Shown here: one piece after another, positions 24,409 to 33,752 of the stretch
Position numbering within the stretch: the stretch's first letter is position 1
Layout of the letters: each line of letters opens with the position of its first letter
Source: an uncultured Acidimicrobiales bacterium
Lineage (GTDB): Bacteria > Actinomycetota > Acidimicrobiia > Acidimicrobiales > Aldehydirespiratoraceae
NCBI GenBank assembly: GCA_951812975.1
Contig: CATOTC010000001.1
Span: 1,520,001-1,584,000 of the forward strand
Reading direction: 5' to 3'
DNA length: 64,000 bases
Program-made: the position numbers and the translations under genes
The notes under the pieces: generated by a model
Databases searched by the model: none
Seen by the model: the letters and a program-made list of their open reading frames with translations, nothing else
What the model was told of the DNA's origin: nothing

Positions 24409-25914
24409 ATGAGTGGTGTGGATCGGCGTCGGGGAGCCACGTCCACGTCGAGTTTCGGGGTGGGGCGGCGTGAGGGGCATGACGCTTCGGCGTTCTATGA
24501 CCGCTTCCCGGCACCGGCGATAAGCGACGACGACCGAGTGGCCGCGCATTCGTGTCGTGACCGTCTGTGGGTGGGCGATGCCCGCGACATGGACTCGGTC
24601 GGTGATGTGGCCGACAGTTCGGTGGCGCTGGTGGTCACCTCACCTCCGTATTTCGCGGGCAAGGAGTACGAGGAGGTGTTGGGCCACGGGCATGTTCCCG
24701 CCGACTATCTGGCGTATCTCGACATGCTGACCGACGTGTTCTCGCAGTGTGTGCGCAAGCTGGAGCCGGGCGGGCGGATTGCGGTGAACGTCGCCAATCT
24801 GGGGCGTCGGCCGTACCGGTCGTTGTCGGCGGATGTGGTGCAGATCCTCCAGGACCGTCTGCGGTTGCTGTTGCGGGGCGAGGTGATCTGGGTGAAGGCC
24901 CGCGGTGCGGCGGGGAACTGTGCCTGGGGGAGTTTTCGGGGGCCGGCGAATCCGGTCCTGCGTGATCTGACTGAGCGGGTTGTTGTCGCTTCGAAGGGGC
25001 GCTTGGACCGGGCCCGGCCGGTGGCCCAGCGCGCCGACGAGGAGTTGCCGTTCGAGGCGACTGCGCCGGTCGAGGAGTTCATGGAGGCGACGACCGACGT
25101 CTGGGAGATTCCGCCGGCGTCGGCGACGCGTGTCGGTCATCCTGCGCCGTTCCCGGTGGAGCTGCCGAAGCGCCTGATCGAGCTCTACACCTATCGGGGT
25201 GATCTGGTGCTCGACCCGTTCATGGGTGCGGGGACTACGGCGGTTGCTGCGTTGCGCACTGAGCGTCATTACGTCGGGTTCGATACCGACGCTGCCTATG
25301 TCGACACGGCGGAGGAGCGCATTGCTGCTGAGCGTGAGCGGCTTGCCGAACCAGCCGATGCGCTCGAGTGGCCGGTCACGGTTCCCCGCAGCCGCCAGTT
25401 GAGTTTTGCTGAGGAGTTCGGGGATGCGATGGGATCCCCGAACGGGCAACCGTCGATCGACGACGAGGATTACCAGGCTCGCGCCGGCCGTGAGGGGCGT
25501 AAGGCGCAGGAGATGGCTCACGGGGTCCTGGTTTCTTGTGGATTTCTGGAAATCCGCGAGAAGGTTGCCCGGGCCGGTGGCGTGGAGGTGAACTTCGAGG
25601 CTGTCGACCAGCAGGGCCAGGCTTGGCTCTTCGATGTGTCGGGGGCGTTCAGCGTGACTCAGCGGCCGGGGCTTCGCCGCACCGACACCCTGTGGAAGGC
25701 GCTCGGCAAGGCGTCTGTGCTGCATTCCAGCGAACCGAACACGCGCCTGGTCCTGTTGACGACTGACCGGCCGGCCCCCAACAGTGCCGGTGCCCGTGCT
25801 CTCGATGTGGTCACCGGCGAGGGCAAACCCGTCCGCGACGTGATCGGCATGCTCTCCCCCAACGACCTCAACCGCCTCAAGTCCCTCGCCACCGGCGATC
25901 CCCCCAACGAGTAG
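24409..25914 (+). CDS. Site-specific DNA methyltransferase (beta class, N4/N6) with C-terminal nuclease-like domain
   Basis: A 501-aa protein. Motif IV TSPPYFAGKEYEE (residues about 77-89) and the SAM-binding motif VLDPFMGAGTTAVAALRTER downstream define a beta-class amino-methyltransferase, and TSPPY favours N4-cytosine. The last 150 residues are additional: a helical stretch QARAGREGRKAQEMAHGVL is followed by VEVNFEAVDQQGQAWLFDVS and, after a short loop, LRRTDTLWKALGKASVL, a pattern that could be a PD-(D/E)xK-like nuclease core. No separate restriction or specificity gene is adjacent. ATG at 24409 chosen because the upstream open frame is low quality. Confidence 0.85.
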   Translation: MSGVDRRRGATSTSSFGVGRREGHDASAFYDRFPAPAISDDDRVAAHSCRDRLWVGDARDMDSVGDVADSSVALVVTSPPYFAGKEYEEVLGHGHVPADYLAYLDMLTDVFSQCVRKLEPGGRIAVNVANLGRRPYRSLSADVVQILQDRLRLLLRGEVIWVKARGAAGNCAWGSFRGPANPVLRDLTERVVVASKGRLDRARPVAQRADEELPFEATAPVEEFMEATTDVWEIPPASATRVGHPAPFPVELPKRLIELYTYRGDLVLDPFMGAGTTAVAALRTERHYVGFDTDAAYVDTAEERIAAERERLAEPADALEWPVTVPRSRQLSFAEEFGDAMGSPNGQPSIDDEDYQARAGREGRKAQEMAHGVLVSCGFLEIREKVARAGGVEVNFEAVDQQGQAWLFDVSGAFSVTQRPGLRRTDTLWKALGKASVLHSSEPNTRLVLLTTDRPAPNSAGARALDVVTGEGKPVRDVIGMLSPNDLNRLKSLATGDPPNE

Positions 25915-26070
25915 CCCGCGACTTTGTCGGACGGGCGACTCCTTGTCGGTTCTCCTTGCGTCTGCGGATCTCGTGGCGTGCGGCCCTAACCCCCGGCAGC
26001 GTCAAGTGAGTTTCGCTCAACCAATCCCGTAGTCTGCGGCTGTGGCTGTCGAGGAACTGGTGAGACTCAC

Positions 26071-26320
26071 AATCCGCGTCTCGGCCGAGTCCGCCAACCC
26101 ACCGGGTCCGGACCGTCGAGCAGGGACGTGGCCACAAAATCACAATCCGCGTCTTGGCCGAGTCCGCCAACCCACCGGGTCCGGACCGTCGAGCAGGGAC
26201 GTGGCCACAAAATCACAATCCGCGTCTTGGCCGAGTCCGCCAACCCACCGGGTCCGGACCGTCGAGCAGGGACGTGGCCACGAACTCACGATCCGCGTCT
26301 TGGCGGAATTCGCCAACCCC
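26071..26320. repeat. 73-bp tandem repeat between convergent genes (about 3.4 copies)
   Basis: Units beginning AATCCGCGTC start at 26071, 26144, 26217 and (diverged) 26290, exactly 73 bp apart; the first three are nearly identical, and the fourth loses similarity after about 30 bp. 73 is not a multiple of three, so the array is not a coding repeat even though frames are open through it. It occupies much of the 530-bp gap between the methyltransferase stop and the stop of the first SLH/FN3 gene. I see no other gene in that gap. Confidence 0.85.
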
Positions 26321-26444
26321 CTGCTCGTGGAGGTTCGTTCCGGTTTGGCCGCGGCGGGTCAACCCCAGCAGGTGGTGGCGCCGCCGCTGCGGATCGTGCA
26401 GGTGCAGGTCCCGCAGGCGGCAACACCCTGGAGCTTGCGGGGGG

Positions 26445-29400
26445 TCAGGGGACGGTTACTTGGTCGCCGGACTGGGTGCTGGTGTCGTAGCTGGACAGCA
26501 CTTCGCCGGTGCAGCCGATTGAGTTGCAGGCGCTGACCTTGGCCACGTAGGTGCCTGGGGCAAGGCCGGTGACGGTGTAGGCATTTGTGCCGATCGCGAC
26601 TGTCGCCTCGCCGCTGGAGCCTGGCGCCCCGGCTTCAGAGGGGAACCACCGCACCTTGTAGCTGGTCACGCCGTTCAGCCCTTGTCCGCTGGCTTCCCAG
26701 GTGATGACTTTGGTGTTGTCGGGTTCGCTTGCGATTGCGTCGTTGATCCGTACGGCGATGATCGACACGTTGGTCGGGATGCCGGACGTCTTCAGGACGG
26801 CGGCGTACCCGGAGGTGCCCACGGATCCGGAGCGTGTCACGGCTCTGACTCTCACTTCGTAGCTCGCGCCTACTTCGAGGTTCTGGATCTGTGCAGTCAA
26901 CGCGCCCAGCGGGAAGTCGGTTCCTGCGGTTTCGCTGTCGCCGTCGACGGTCTGCCAGACGTGTGCGGGGTAGCGGACGTCGGGTACTGGTTTGTCGGGG
27001 TCGGCGAGTCGGCGGTACTGCACCTCATATCCGGTGATCGGGGGTCCGCCGTTCGTTTGGGTGACGGCGGACCAGCTGACCGTGAGTTGTGTGCCGTCAC
27101 CGGGCGTTCCGTCGCTGTTGACTGTCGCCGCGCCGGCGGTGACCGTTGCCGGTGCGGGTGGCACTGGGGAGGTGAACCCGCTGATCTCCTGGCTGTATGC
27201 ACTAGACCCGACGGCGTTGACCGCGCGGATTGCCACGAAGTAGTTGGTGCCGTCTTTGAGTCCGGTGATGGTGTGGCGGTTGGCGGGTGCGTTGACTCGG
27301 ATTTCGGGTCCGAATTGGCCGGTGTCACCTTCTGCGGTTTTGAGCAGGTAGTGGGTGACGGGTGTGCCGCCGTCGTCTGGCGGGTTCCAGGTCACGGTCA
27401 GCAGCTGGAATCCTGTCTCGATGTCGATGTTGGTTTCGGATTCGGTTTCGGTGGCGCCGATGCTGGCGGGTTGTGTGGCCGGGGTTGCCGAGGTCTGGGC
27501 CCAGGGTCCGCCTTCGTCTGGCGTTGAGTCGGCTGTGCCGCCGTCGCCGTCGTGGTCGTTGGTTGCTCGGACCCGCACGTCGAAGGAGACGCCCCGTCCG
27601 GTTGCGGAGCCGCTGCGGCGGTCTTTGAGCCCGGTGATGGTGACGCTTCGGCTGCTGATGTCGTTGGATGTGAGGGGGAATTCTGTCCAGTCCCCGGCCC
27701 GTACTTCGTCGTTGGTGTCCGGTGAGCTTCGGGGCACGAAGGATTCACGGTATTCCAGGACGTAGCCGAGCACTGGGTTGGTGCCGTTGGCTGCCGGCGG
27801 GTCCCAGGTGACCAGCAGCGATTCGGGGTCGACGACTACCGGGTTGTCGGCGGTGTCGACTGCTGGGGGTGGGCCCGCGGCGAGGTTGCGCGGGGCGTCG
27901 GGCACTGCCTTCGGTATTGCGGTCACTTCGGCTGAGGGTTGGCTGCTGCCCGCGGCGGACACGGCTTTGACCGACACGGTGTATCCGAAGCCGTTGGTGA
28001 GCCCGGTGATCGTTGTCGAGGTGACTGTGCCGGCTACGTTGATCTGTTGGGGTGCTCCGCCCGATGCGTAGCTGATTTCGTAGCCGGTGATTGTGCTGCC
28101 GCCGGTGCTGGCGGGTGGGGTCCAGGTGACTTGCAGGGCTTGATGGGCTGACAGCACTTTGGCCGCGTCCAGGGTCGGGGGTCCTGGTGCCTGTACCGGT
28201 GTGGCTGTTGCTGAGGCCCAGAGCCAGGGGGCGGTGGGGCTGCTCTTGACGTTGACCGCCCGTGCTCGCACTTGGCAGGGTTGTCCGTTCTCGAGGCCGG
28301 TGATGGTGATCGTGTAGGTCTCGGTCGGGACGTTGGGGACATCCACTCGGCCTGCCGGGTTGCCGGGGATTCCGGTGGTGACCCAGCCGGTGCTGCCGCT
28401 GCTGGTGAGGCAGTTGCGTTCGACTCGGTAGCTGTCGACGGGTTCGCCGCCGTCGTCTTGCGGGGCTCCCCACTTGGCGATGAGTTCTGTGCCTGAGGTT
28501 GCTGAGGCGGTGACTGCCAGATTCGTGGGCAGGCCGGGGGCGACGGTGGTGGGGCTGATCGGGTCGCCGTTGGGCGCGGGGGTCCGGGGGCCTGCACCGG
28601 CTGCGTTGATGGCGGTGATCCATACGTAGTACGCCGAGGGGTTGGCGGTGGTGGTGTTGCGCAGTCCGGTGATGGTGTGGGTCCGCGCGGCCGGGTCCTC
28701 GATTTCATGTTCGGACGGCTCGACTCGGCGGTCGGCGGTCCATTGGACGAGGTAGCTGGTGATGTCGCTGCCGCCGTTGTCGGTGGGTGGTTGCCAGGTG
28801 AGGGCCAGTTCGGTGTTGCCGGGTTCGACGTTGAAGTTCCCGACCAGTCCTGGAGCGGTTGCGGGGGTGGCTGTTGTTTCGACCGACCACGGTCCGGTGC
28901 CTGTTGCGTTGACGGAGGCGACCCTGAGTGTGTATTCGGTGCCTTTGGTCAGGTCGGTGATTCTGGTTGATGCGGTTCTGGTGCTCTGTTGTCGGGCTGT
29001 GTCGTAGTCTTGGTCGCCGGATTTCCACTGCAGGACGTAGCTTGTCAGCGCGAGTCCTCCGCTGACGGGGGGTGGCGTCCAGGAAACGGTCAGTTCGGTG
29101 CCGTCTCCGCTTGGTTGGGCTGTGACGCCGGTCGGGGCTTCGGCTTCGGTGTTGACCAGCGCGCGGTACAGGCGGGCGACGAACGATCCCATTTGTTCGC
29201 GGGTCACTCCGGCTCTTGGGGCGAAGGTTGTCGGTGTGGTTCCGGTGGTGACTCCGAGGCCGTAGATCTGGGCGATTGCTTTGCGCTGTTCGGCTGAGCG
29301 CCGGTCGATGTCAGTGAAGTCGGTGCTGACGACCGGCGGTTCGAAGCCTCTGATCGACTTGTAGAGGCGCGTCAGGAACAGGGCCATGTGGGATCGCAGC

Positions 29401-29924
29401 ACTGGGGCCTTGGGCGAGTATGTGGTGGTGGTGGTGCCGGTGGTGATCTGGAGTCCGTAGATGCGGGCTATGTCGTCGACGGCGAAGGAGTCTTCTGGTA
29501 TGTCGGTGAAGGGTGTCTCTACGATTTCTGCGTCTGCGCCGGTGACTGCTCGGTAGGTGCGGGCCATGAAGGCGGCCATTTCTTCGCGGGTAACTTCTTC
29601 GCGGGGCCGGTAGCGGTTGCTCGATGGTTTGGTGATGCCGAGTTCGACGAGGCAGCGGATGTCGTCGTAGGCGAAGCTGTTGGGGTCGACGTCGGCGAAT
29701 GCCAGCGTGCCTGTGTCCGATGGGCAGGTCACCTCCCCGGCGTCGTCGGTGTCGTTTTCGCTGTCGTCGGTGGTCTGCGCGGTGGCTGTGGTTGTGGCCA
29801 GACCGAGTGTGCCGGCGAGCATGATGAGGGCGATTGCTGCTCGCATGAGCCGCAACAGGCTCGCCCGAGTCGGGGGGTGTGACTTCGGTGCTCGCGCTGT
29901 ACTGACGCTGACTGCTGATCTCAT
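26445..29924 (-). CDS. Secreted SLH-like plus fibronectin type III protein (paralog 1 of 4)
   Basis: A 1,159-aa exported protein. The start at 29924 is set by the conserved GGAGCAGC just before the ATG in the paralogs. A signal peptide (AIALIMLAGTLGLATTTATAQ) is followed by three SLH-like repeats (residues about 60-260), each ending in a TTGTTPTTFAP-like motif and REQMGSFVARLYRA. A Cys pair (VTCPS and RCLVELG) flanks the first repeat. About eight FN3 domains follow, recognised by GYEVQYR/SYVLQWKS strands and TITGL loops. SLH-like repeats attach proteins to the wall; FN3 chains act as spacers or ligand binders. No sorting signal or enzyme domain is seen. Confidence 0.88.
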   Translation of the reverse strand: MRSAVSVSTARAPKSHPPTRASLLRLMRAAIALIMLAGTLGLATTTATAQTTDDSENDTDDAGEVTCPSDTGTLAFADVDPNSFAYDDIRCLVELGITKPSSNRYRPREEVTREEMAAFMARTYRAVTGADAEIVETPFTDIPEDSFAVDDIARIYGLQITTGTTTTTYSPKAPVLRSHMALFLTRLYKSIRGFEPPVVSTDFTDIDRRSAEQRKAIAQIYGLGVTTGTTPTTFAPRAGVTREQMGSFVARLYRALVNTEAEAPTGVTAQPSGDGTELTVSWTPPPVSGGLALTSYVLQWKSGDQDYDTARQQSTRTASTRITDLTKGTEYTLRVASVNATGTGPWSVETTATPATAPGLVGNFNVEPGNTELALTWQPPTDNGGSDITSYLVQWTADRRVEPSEHEIEDPAARTHTITGLRNTTTANPSAYYVWITAINAAGAGPRTPAPNGDPISPTTVAPGLPTNLAVTASATSGTELIAKWGAPQDDGGEPVDSYRVERNCLTSSGSTGWVTTGIPGNPAGRVDVPNVPTETYTITITGLENGQPCQVRARAVNVKSSPTAPWLWASATATPVQAPGPPTLDAAKVLSAHQALQVTWTPPASTGGSTITGYEISYASGGAPQQINVAGTVTSTTITGLTNGFGYTVSVKAVSAAGSSQPSAEVTAIPKAVPDAPRNLAAGPPPAVDTADNPVVVDPESLLVTWDPPAANGTNPVLGYVLEYRESFVPRSSPDTNDEVRAGDWTEFPLTSNDISSRSVTITGLKDRRSGSATGRGVSFDVRVRATNDHDGDGGTADSTPDEGGPWAQTSATPATQPASIGATETESETNIDIETGFQLLTVTWNPPDDGGTPVTHYLLKTAEGDTGQFGPEIRVNAPANRHTITGLKDGTNYFVAIRAVNAVGSSAYSQEISGFTSPVPPAPATVTAGAATVNSDGTPGDGTQLTVSWSAVTQTNGGPPITGYEVQYRRLADPDKPVPDVRYPAHVWQTVDGDSETAGTDFPLGALTAQIQNLEVGASYEVRVRAVTRSGSVGTSGYAAVLKTSGIPTNVSIIAVRINDAIASEPDNTKVITWEASGQGLNGVTSYKVRWFPSEAGAPGSSGEATVAIGTNAYTVTGLAPGTYVAKVSACNSIGCTGEVLSSYDTSTQSGDQVTVP

Positions 29925-30229
29925 CGCTGCTCCGTTCCGGTGTCGGCTCCTCGCGTTTCGCCGACTGCTGTCGAATCTACCGCTTATGCGCTCAACATTT
30001 CGAAACTTCCTGATCCGGCATTGACTGCTGAGGCCGGACAGCCTCGACGACACATGACGCGAACGGGCACCGACGCTCGTCGATGGTCGCCCCGGGTACT
30101 CAATTCATTGGTCCCTGAGCCTAAGGCGCTCAGCGCAACCGATGTTTCCGAGTCGAGCCTGTTGCACCGATGCCGGGATCGCCGGCCCCAGTATCAGCGG
30201 CTTCGGGGTTTGAACTGGTGCGCTGGGGG

Positions 30230-33200
30230 TCAGGTTCGGGGTGGGACGGTTACGTTGGCGGTGCGGGGAGGGCTGTTGCCGATGTGGTTGGTTGCCACTA
30301 CCTCCACGGTGTAGGAGCCGGGGGGCAGGCCGTATATCGAGTAGGTCCCGCGGGTGTTGCTGGTGATGAGCACGTTGCCTCGGGCGCCGCCCACGCGGTC
30401 TGAGGTGGAGAACCAGCTCACGGTGTAGCTGATGATGTCGGTCGGTGTGCCCGGGGAGACAGCGGTCCAGACCACGTTCACTGTTCTGCCGTCGGTGGCG
30501 ATGGTGGCGGCGAGGAGCGCCGGTGTGGTCGGGGAACCAGCGGCGGTGACTGGAGCGTCGATGTAGCCCGAGCTCCCGGTGGTGAGTGCGACCGCCTTCA
30601 CCCTCACCAGATAGGTTCTGCCGTTGATGACGTTGACGACTGCGGTTGTGGTATTGCCGTCGATGCCCGTCGTCGCGACCCAGGCGTTGCCGGCGTTGGT
30701 CACGTCGAGGGTCTCCACGATGTAGCTGGAGACGGGGCCTGCGCCGTTGGTCCGGGTGACTCTGTCCCAGGTCACCGTCAGGGTGCTTCCGTTGCCGTTG
30801 GGCGTGGGTACTGCTGTGACTGATGTCGGGGGATCGGGGAAGAGTCCCGTGGTGGTCCGGATCTCGTTGGGCAGGTTCGGCCCGGCACCGATGTCGTTGA
30901 CAGCCTGGACCTGCACTACATAGGGCACACCGACTTGAAGGCCGGTGATCCGGGTGCGTGTAGCGGGTGCATCGACCCAGATGTCTGCGCTGTAGGGCTC
31001 ATTGCCGGTCCTATCCTCCGCATACCTGATGAGGTAGTGGGTGATGTCACTGCCGTTGTCGGCGGGCGGCGCCCACGACACGATGATCGACGTGTACCCG
31101 GGCTCGAGTATCGGCGTGACTGTGCCTGGCGCGGTGGCCGGGGTTCCCGATGCCATGGACCATGGGCCGCCGATCGAGGTTGTGGCGGTGTCGGCGTCAT
31201 GGTCGTTGGTTGCCTGGACTCGCACGTCGTAGGACCTGCCGGTCTGGAGACCTGTTATCGTCACGGTCTTGTTGATGACATCCACGGTTCCTACGCCCGT
31301 GCTGATCCATGGACCCGCGGCTGTGGGGAAGCCTCCAAGGATCGCAGGGGGAATGAGGGAGTCGCGTCGCTGCACCACGTAGCCGTCGACGGGGTTGGTG
31401 CCGTTGGGCGTCGGCGCATCCCAGGTGACTACCAGGCTGGTGCCGGCGTTGACGTTGGTATTGCCGTTGATCAGCAGCGGTGCCGTGTTGACTTGAACGT
31501 TCCGTGGGGCGGCGGGCACGGCACGGGGTTGTGTGTCGCCGCTGGCGAACGCTGCTGTGCTCTCGCCGACAGCGGTGATCGTCCTGACGCTCACGCTGTA
31601 GGAGAAGCGGTTCTTCAGGCCGGTGATCGTGTAGGAGGTGCGGTTGCCGATGATGACTGATGCTGGGATGCCGGCAGACCAGGTCAGCCTGTAGCCGGTG
31701 ATGTCACTGCCTCCGTCGTTGGTGGGGGGCGCCCAGGCGACTTGCAGGGACTCGTGAGCGGCAGTGACCGTGACGTTGGTCGGCGCGTACGGCAATGTTG
31801 CGGGGGTGCCGAAGCTCTGTGTCCAGGGGCTGGACAGGATCGGTTCGTTGCTGCCGCGGAAGTTGTTGCGGTCGGCGTCGTAGTAGCTGTTGGCACGGAC
31901 CCGCACGTCGCAGTGGTTGCCGTTGGCCAGGTTTCGGATCGTTATAGTCTGGATCGGGCTGGTTGTGTTGTGCGTCAGCGGCGAGCCGCTCACTTGGTTG
32001 AATTGGTTGGCGGTGCCGCAGCGGCTCTCGACGGTGTAGCCGGTGAAGGTCGTCCCCCCGTCGTCGGCTGGTTCCTTCCATCTCAGGGTCAGGGTCTGGT
32101 TGTCCGGGGTGACGGTCAGGTCTTGGGGGGCACTCGGCGCTGACGGTGCAGGGGTGACCGACACGCTGTTGTTGCCAGTCGGGGCTGCGGCTCTGTCGCC
32201 CGTGCCGGCCGCGTTGACGGCCTGTACCCATACCGAGTACACGGTGGAGTTCCTCAGCCCGGTGATGGTGTAGGAGGTGGCTGCACCGTCGTCGATCTCG
32301 GCGGTTTGCGTTGACTGGCGCCCGGTTCGCCAACTGACCACGTAGCCGGTGATATCGCTGCCCCCGTCGTCTGCGGGAGCGGTCCAGGTCAGGGCCAGCG
32401 AGGCGTTGCGGGGGGTGGATCTGAGGTCTCGCACAAGGCCTGGGGCGACTGCCGGGTTGCCGGAGGTTTCGTCGGACCACTCTCCCAGACCTGCAGAGGT
32501 CCGCGCGGCGACCCGGAAGGTGTAGGTGTCGCCCTGGGCCAGGTCTTCGAAGGTGTCTGATGTGGTGTTGGCGGTCCGCTGGTTGGTTCGGGTGTAGCTG
32601 TTGTCGCCGGCTTTCCACTGGACGAGGTAGTCGATGATGTCGCTGGAGCCGGTGTCTGTGGGTGCGGTCCAGCTGAGGGCGAGGGCGGTGCCGTCGTTGC
32701 CGCTGACTGCGACTTCGAGGTTGGTGGGGGCGTCGGCTGCGGTTCCTGAGGTGAAGGCATCGAGGGCGCGGTACATGCGTGCTACGAACGAGGCCATCTG
32801 CCTGCGCGTCACGACGTCACCGGGCGAATAGGTCGTGTCTGAGGTGCCGATGGTGACGCCGAGCCGGTAGATCTGACCGATGGCCGTCTCCTGTTCGGCT
32901 GTGCGGTTGGAGATGTCGGTGAACGGTGTGTTTGAAGTGGGGGCGTCGGTGCCGGTTGCCTGCTTGTAGAGGCGTGCCAGGAACAGTGCCATATGCCCGC
33001 GGATCACGGGGCTGTCGGGTGAGTAGGTGGTGGGTGTGGTGCCGGTTGTGATCTCGAGGCCGAATATGCGGGCGATGTCGTCGGCGTTGGGATCGTTGGC
33101 GCTGACGTCGGTGAAGCTGGTGGAGACGATCGGGGCGTCGGCTCCGGTGACGAGTGCGTATGTGCGGGCCATGAACCGGGCCATCTCTGAGCGGGTCATC

Positions 33201-33493
33201 ACGTCGTTTGGCCGGTAGTTGTTGCCGGGCGCGGGTATGCCGAGCTCTTTGAGGCAGCGGCTGTCGTTGTAGGCGTAGTTGTTCGGGTCGGTGAGGTCGT
33301 CGTAGGCGGCTGCTCCGGTGGAGGGGCATGAGCCACTCGAGGACTGTGCTGTGGCTGTGACCGTTGCCAGTCCGAGGCTGCCCGCGACAACGACAAAGGC
33401 GACCGCCATGCGCACGGGGCGGGCCAAGCGTGATCGGTTCGGTCGGTTCGTGAAGCCGGTTGGGGGCTTCGTTGCTGCGCATGCTGGGATCAT
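30230..33493 (-). CDS. Secreted SLH-like plus fibronectin type III protein (paralog 2 of 4)
   Basis: A 1,087-aa paralog with the same plan: signal peptide ending AVAFVVVAGSLGLATVTATAQ (21 residues with one differing from paralogs 3 and 4), three SLH-like repeats with LEITTGTTPTTYSPDSP and LGVTIGTSDTTYSPGD, then eight FN3 domains. The start at 33493 is chosen because GGAGAAGGCAATG matches the start region of the other paralogs; the upstream open frame to 33592 is not supported. The conserved disulfide-type Cys pair is again present. The C-terminus ends in TANVTVPPRT without an anchor. Confidence 0.87.
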   Translation of the reverse strand: MIPACAATKPPTGFTNRPNRSRLARPVRMAVAFVVVAGSLGLATVTATAQSSSGSCPSTGAAAYDDLTDPNNYAYNDSRCLKELGIPAPGNNYRPNDVMTRSEMARFMARTYALVTGADAPIVSTSFTDVSANDPNADDIARIFGLEITTGTTPTTYSPDSPVIRGHMALFLARLYKQATGTDAPTSNTPFTDISNRTAEQETAIGQIYRLGVTIGTSDTTYSPGDVVTRRQMASFVARMYRALDAFTSGTAADAPTNLEVAVSGNDGTALALSWTAPTDTGSSDIIDYLVQWKAGDNSYTRTNQRTANTTSDTFEDLAQGDTYTFRVAARTSAGLGEWSDETSGNPAVAPGLVRDLRSTPRNASLALTWTAPADDGGSDITGYVVSWRTGRQSTQTAEIDDGAATSYTITGLRNSTVYSVWVQAVNAAGTGDRAAAPTGNNSVSVTPAPSAPSAPQDLTVTPDNQTLTLRWKEPADDGGTTFTGYTVESRCGTANQFNQVSGSPLTHNTTSPIQTITIRNLANGNHCDVRVRANSYYDADRNNFRGSNEPILSSPWTQSFGTPATLPYAPTNVTVTAAHESLQVAWAPPTNDGGSDITGYRLTWSAGIPASVIIGNRTSYTITGLKNRFSYSVSVRTITAVGESTAAFASGDTQPRAVPAAPRNVQVNTAPLLINGNTNVNAGTSLVVTWDAPTPNGTNPVDGYVVQRRDSLIPPAILGGFPTAAGPWISTGVGTVDVINKTVTITGLQTGRSYDVRVQATNDHDADTATTSIGGPWSMASGTPATAPGTVTPILEPGYTSIIVSWAPPADNGSDITHYLIRYAEDRTGNEPYSADIWVDAPATRTRITGLQVGVPYVVQVQAVNDIGAGPNLPNEIRTTTGLFPDPPTSVTAVPTPNGNGSTLTVTWDRVTRTNGAGPVSSYIVETLDVTNAGNAWVATTGIDGNTTTAVVNVINGRTYLVRVKAVALTTGSSGYIDAPVTAAGSPTTPALLAATIATDGRTVNVVWTAVSPGTPTDIISYTVSWFSTSDRVGGARGNVLITSNTRGTYSIYGLPPGSYTVEVVATNHIGNSPPRTANVTVPPRT

Positions 33494-33563
33494 TGCCTTC
33501 TCCACTGTCGGTTGGATTGCTCGGCCCTTGGCAACCACTGGTCGAAATCTTCGGTTGTCCGCA

Positions 33564-33751
33564 CTGAACAGACTACCCAGTGCGCCGGACACAGTTGGCG
33601 ATTGTGTCCGTGTGGGAAGAATAGTTAGAGCCCGAGGCCAAGACCTCGGGCTCTGAACTAATGCTTAGTTGCAATTGCAGCTAAGTAGCCGGCGGCTCTC
33701 TGGGCCCGGCGGAGAGCCCAGGAGCCAGCCGACTACATCTTGGTATTACTT
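33564..33751. repeat. Multi-hairpin intergenic repeat, copy 1
   Basis: About 188 bp between paralogs 2 and 3, nearly identical to 37183-37368. In gene direction it holds a long imperfect hairpin (about 33683-33737), a near-palindrome TTAGTTGCAATTGCAGCTAA, a strong 11-bp hairpin (33627-33654) and an inverted repeat GGACACA/TGTGTCC. It lies just after the stop of paralog 3. Confidence 0.8.
33627..33654 (-). terminator. Strong hairpin downstream of paralog 3, likely terminator
   Basis: AGAGCCCGAGG pairs perfectly with CCTCGGGCTCT around a 6-base loop. On the minus strand it is followed by AACTATTCTTCCC, a weak T-rich tract. It lies about 100 bp after the stop of paralog 3, so it can end that transcript before paralog 2. 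Confidence 0.65.
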
Positions 33752-33752
33752 G

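Noticed and set aside
26071..26320. CRISPR array
   Set aside because: The 73-bp units follow each other without unique spacers and there is no cas gene.
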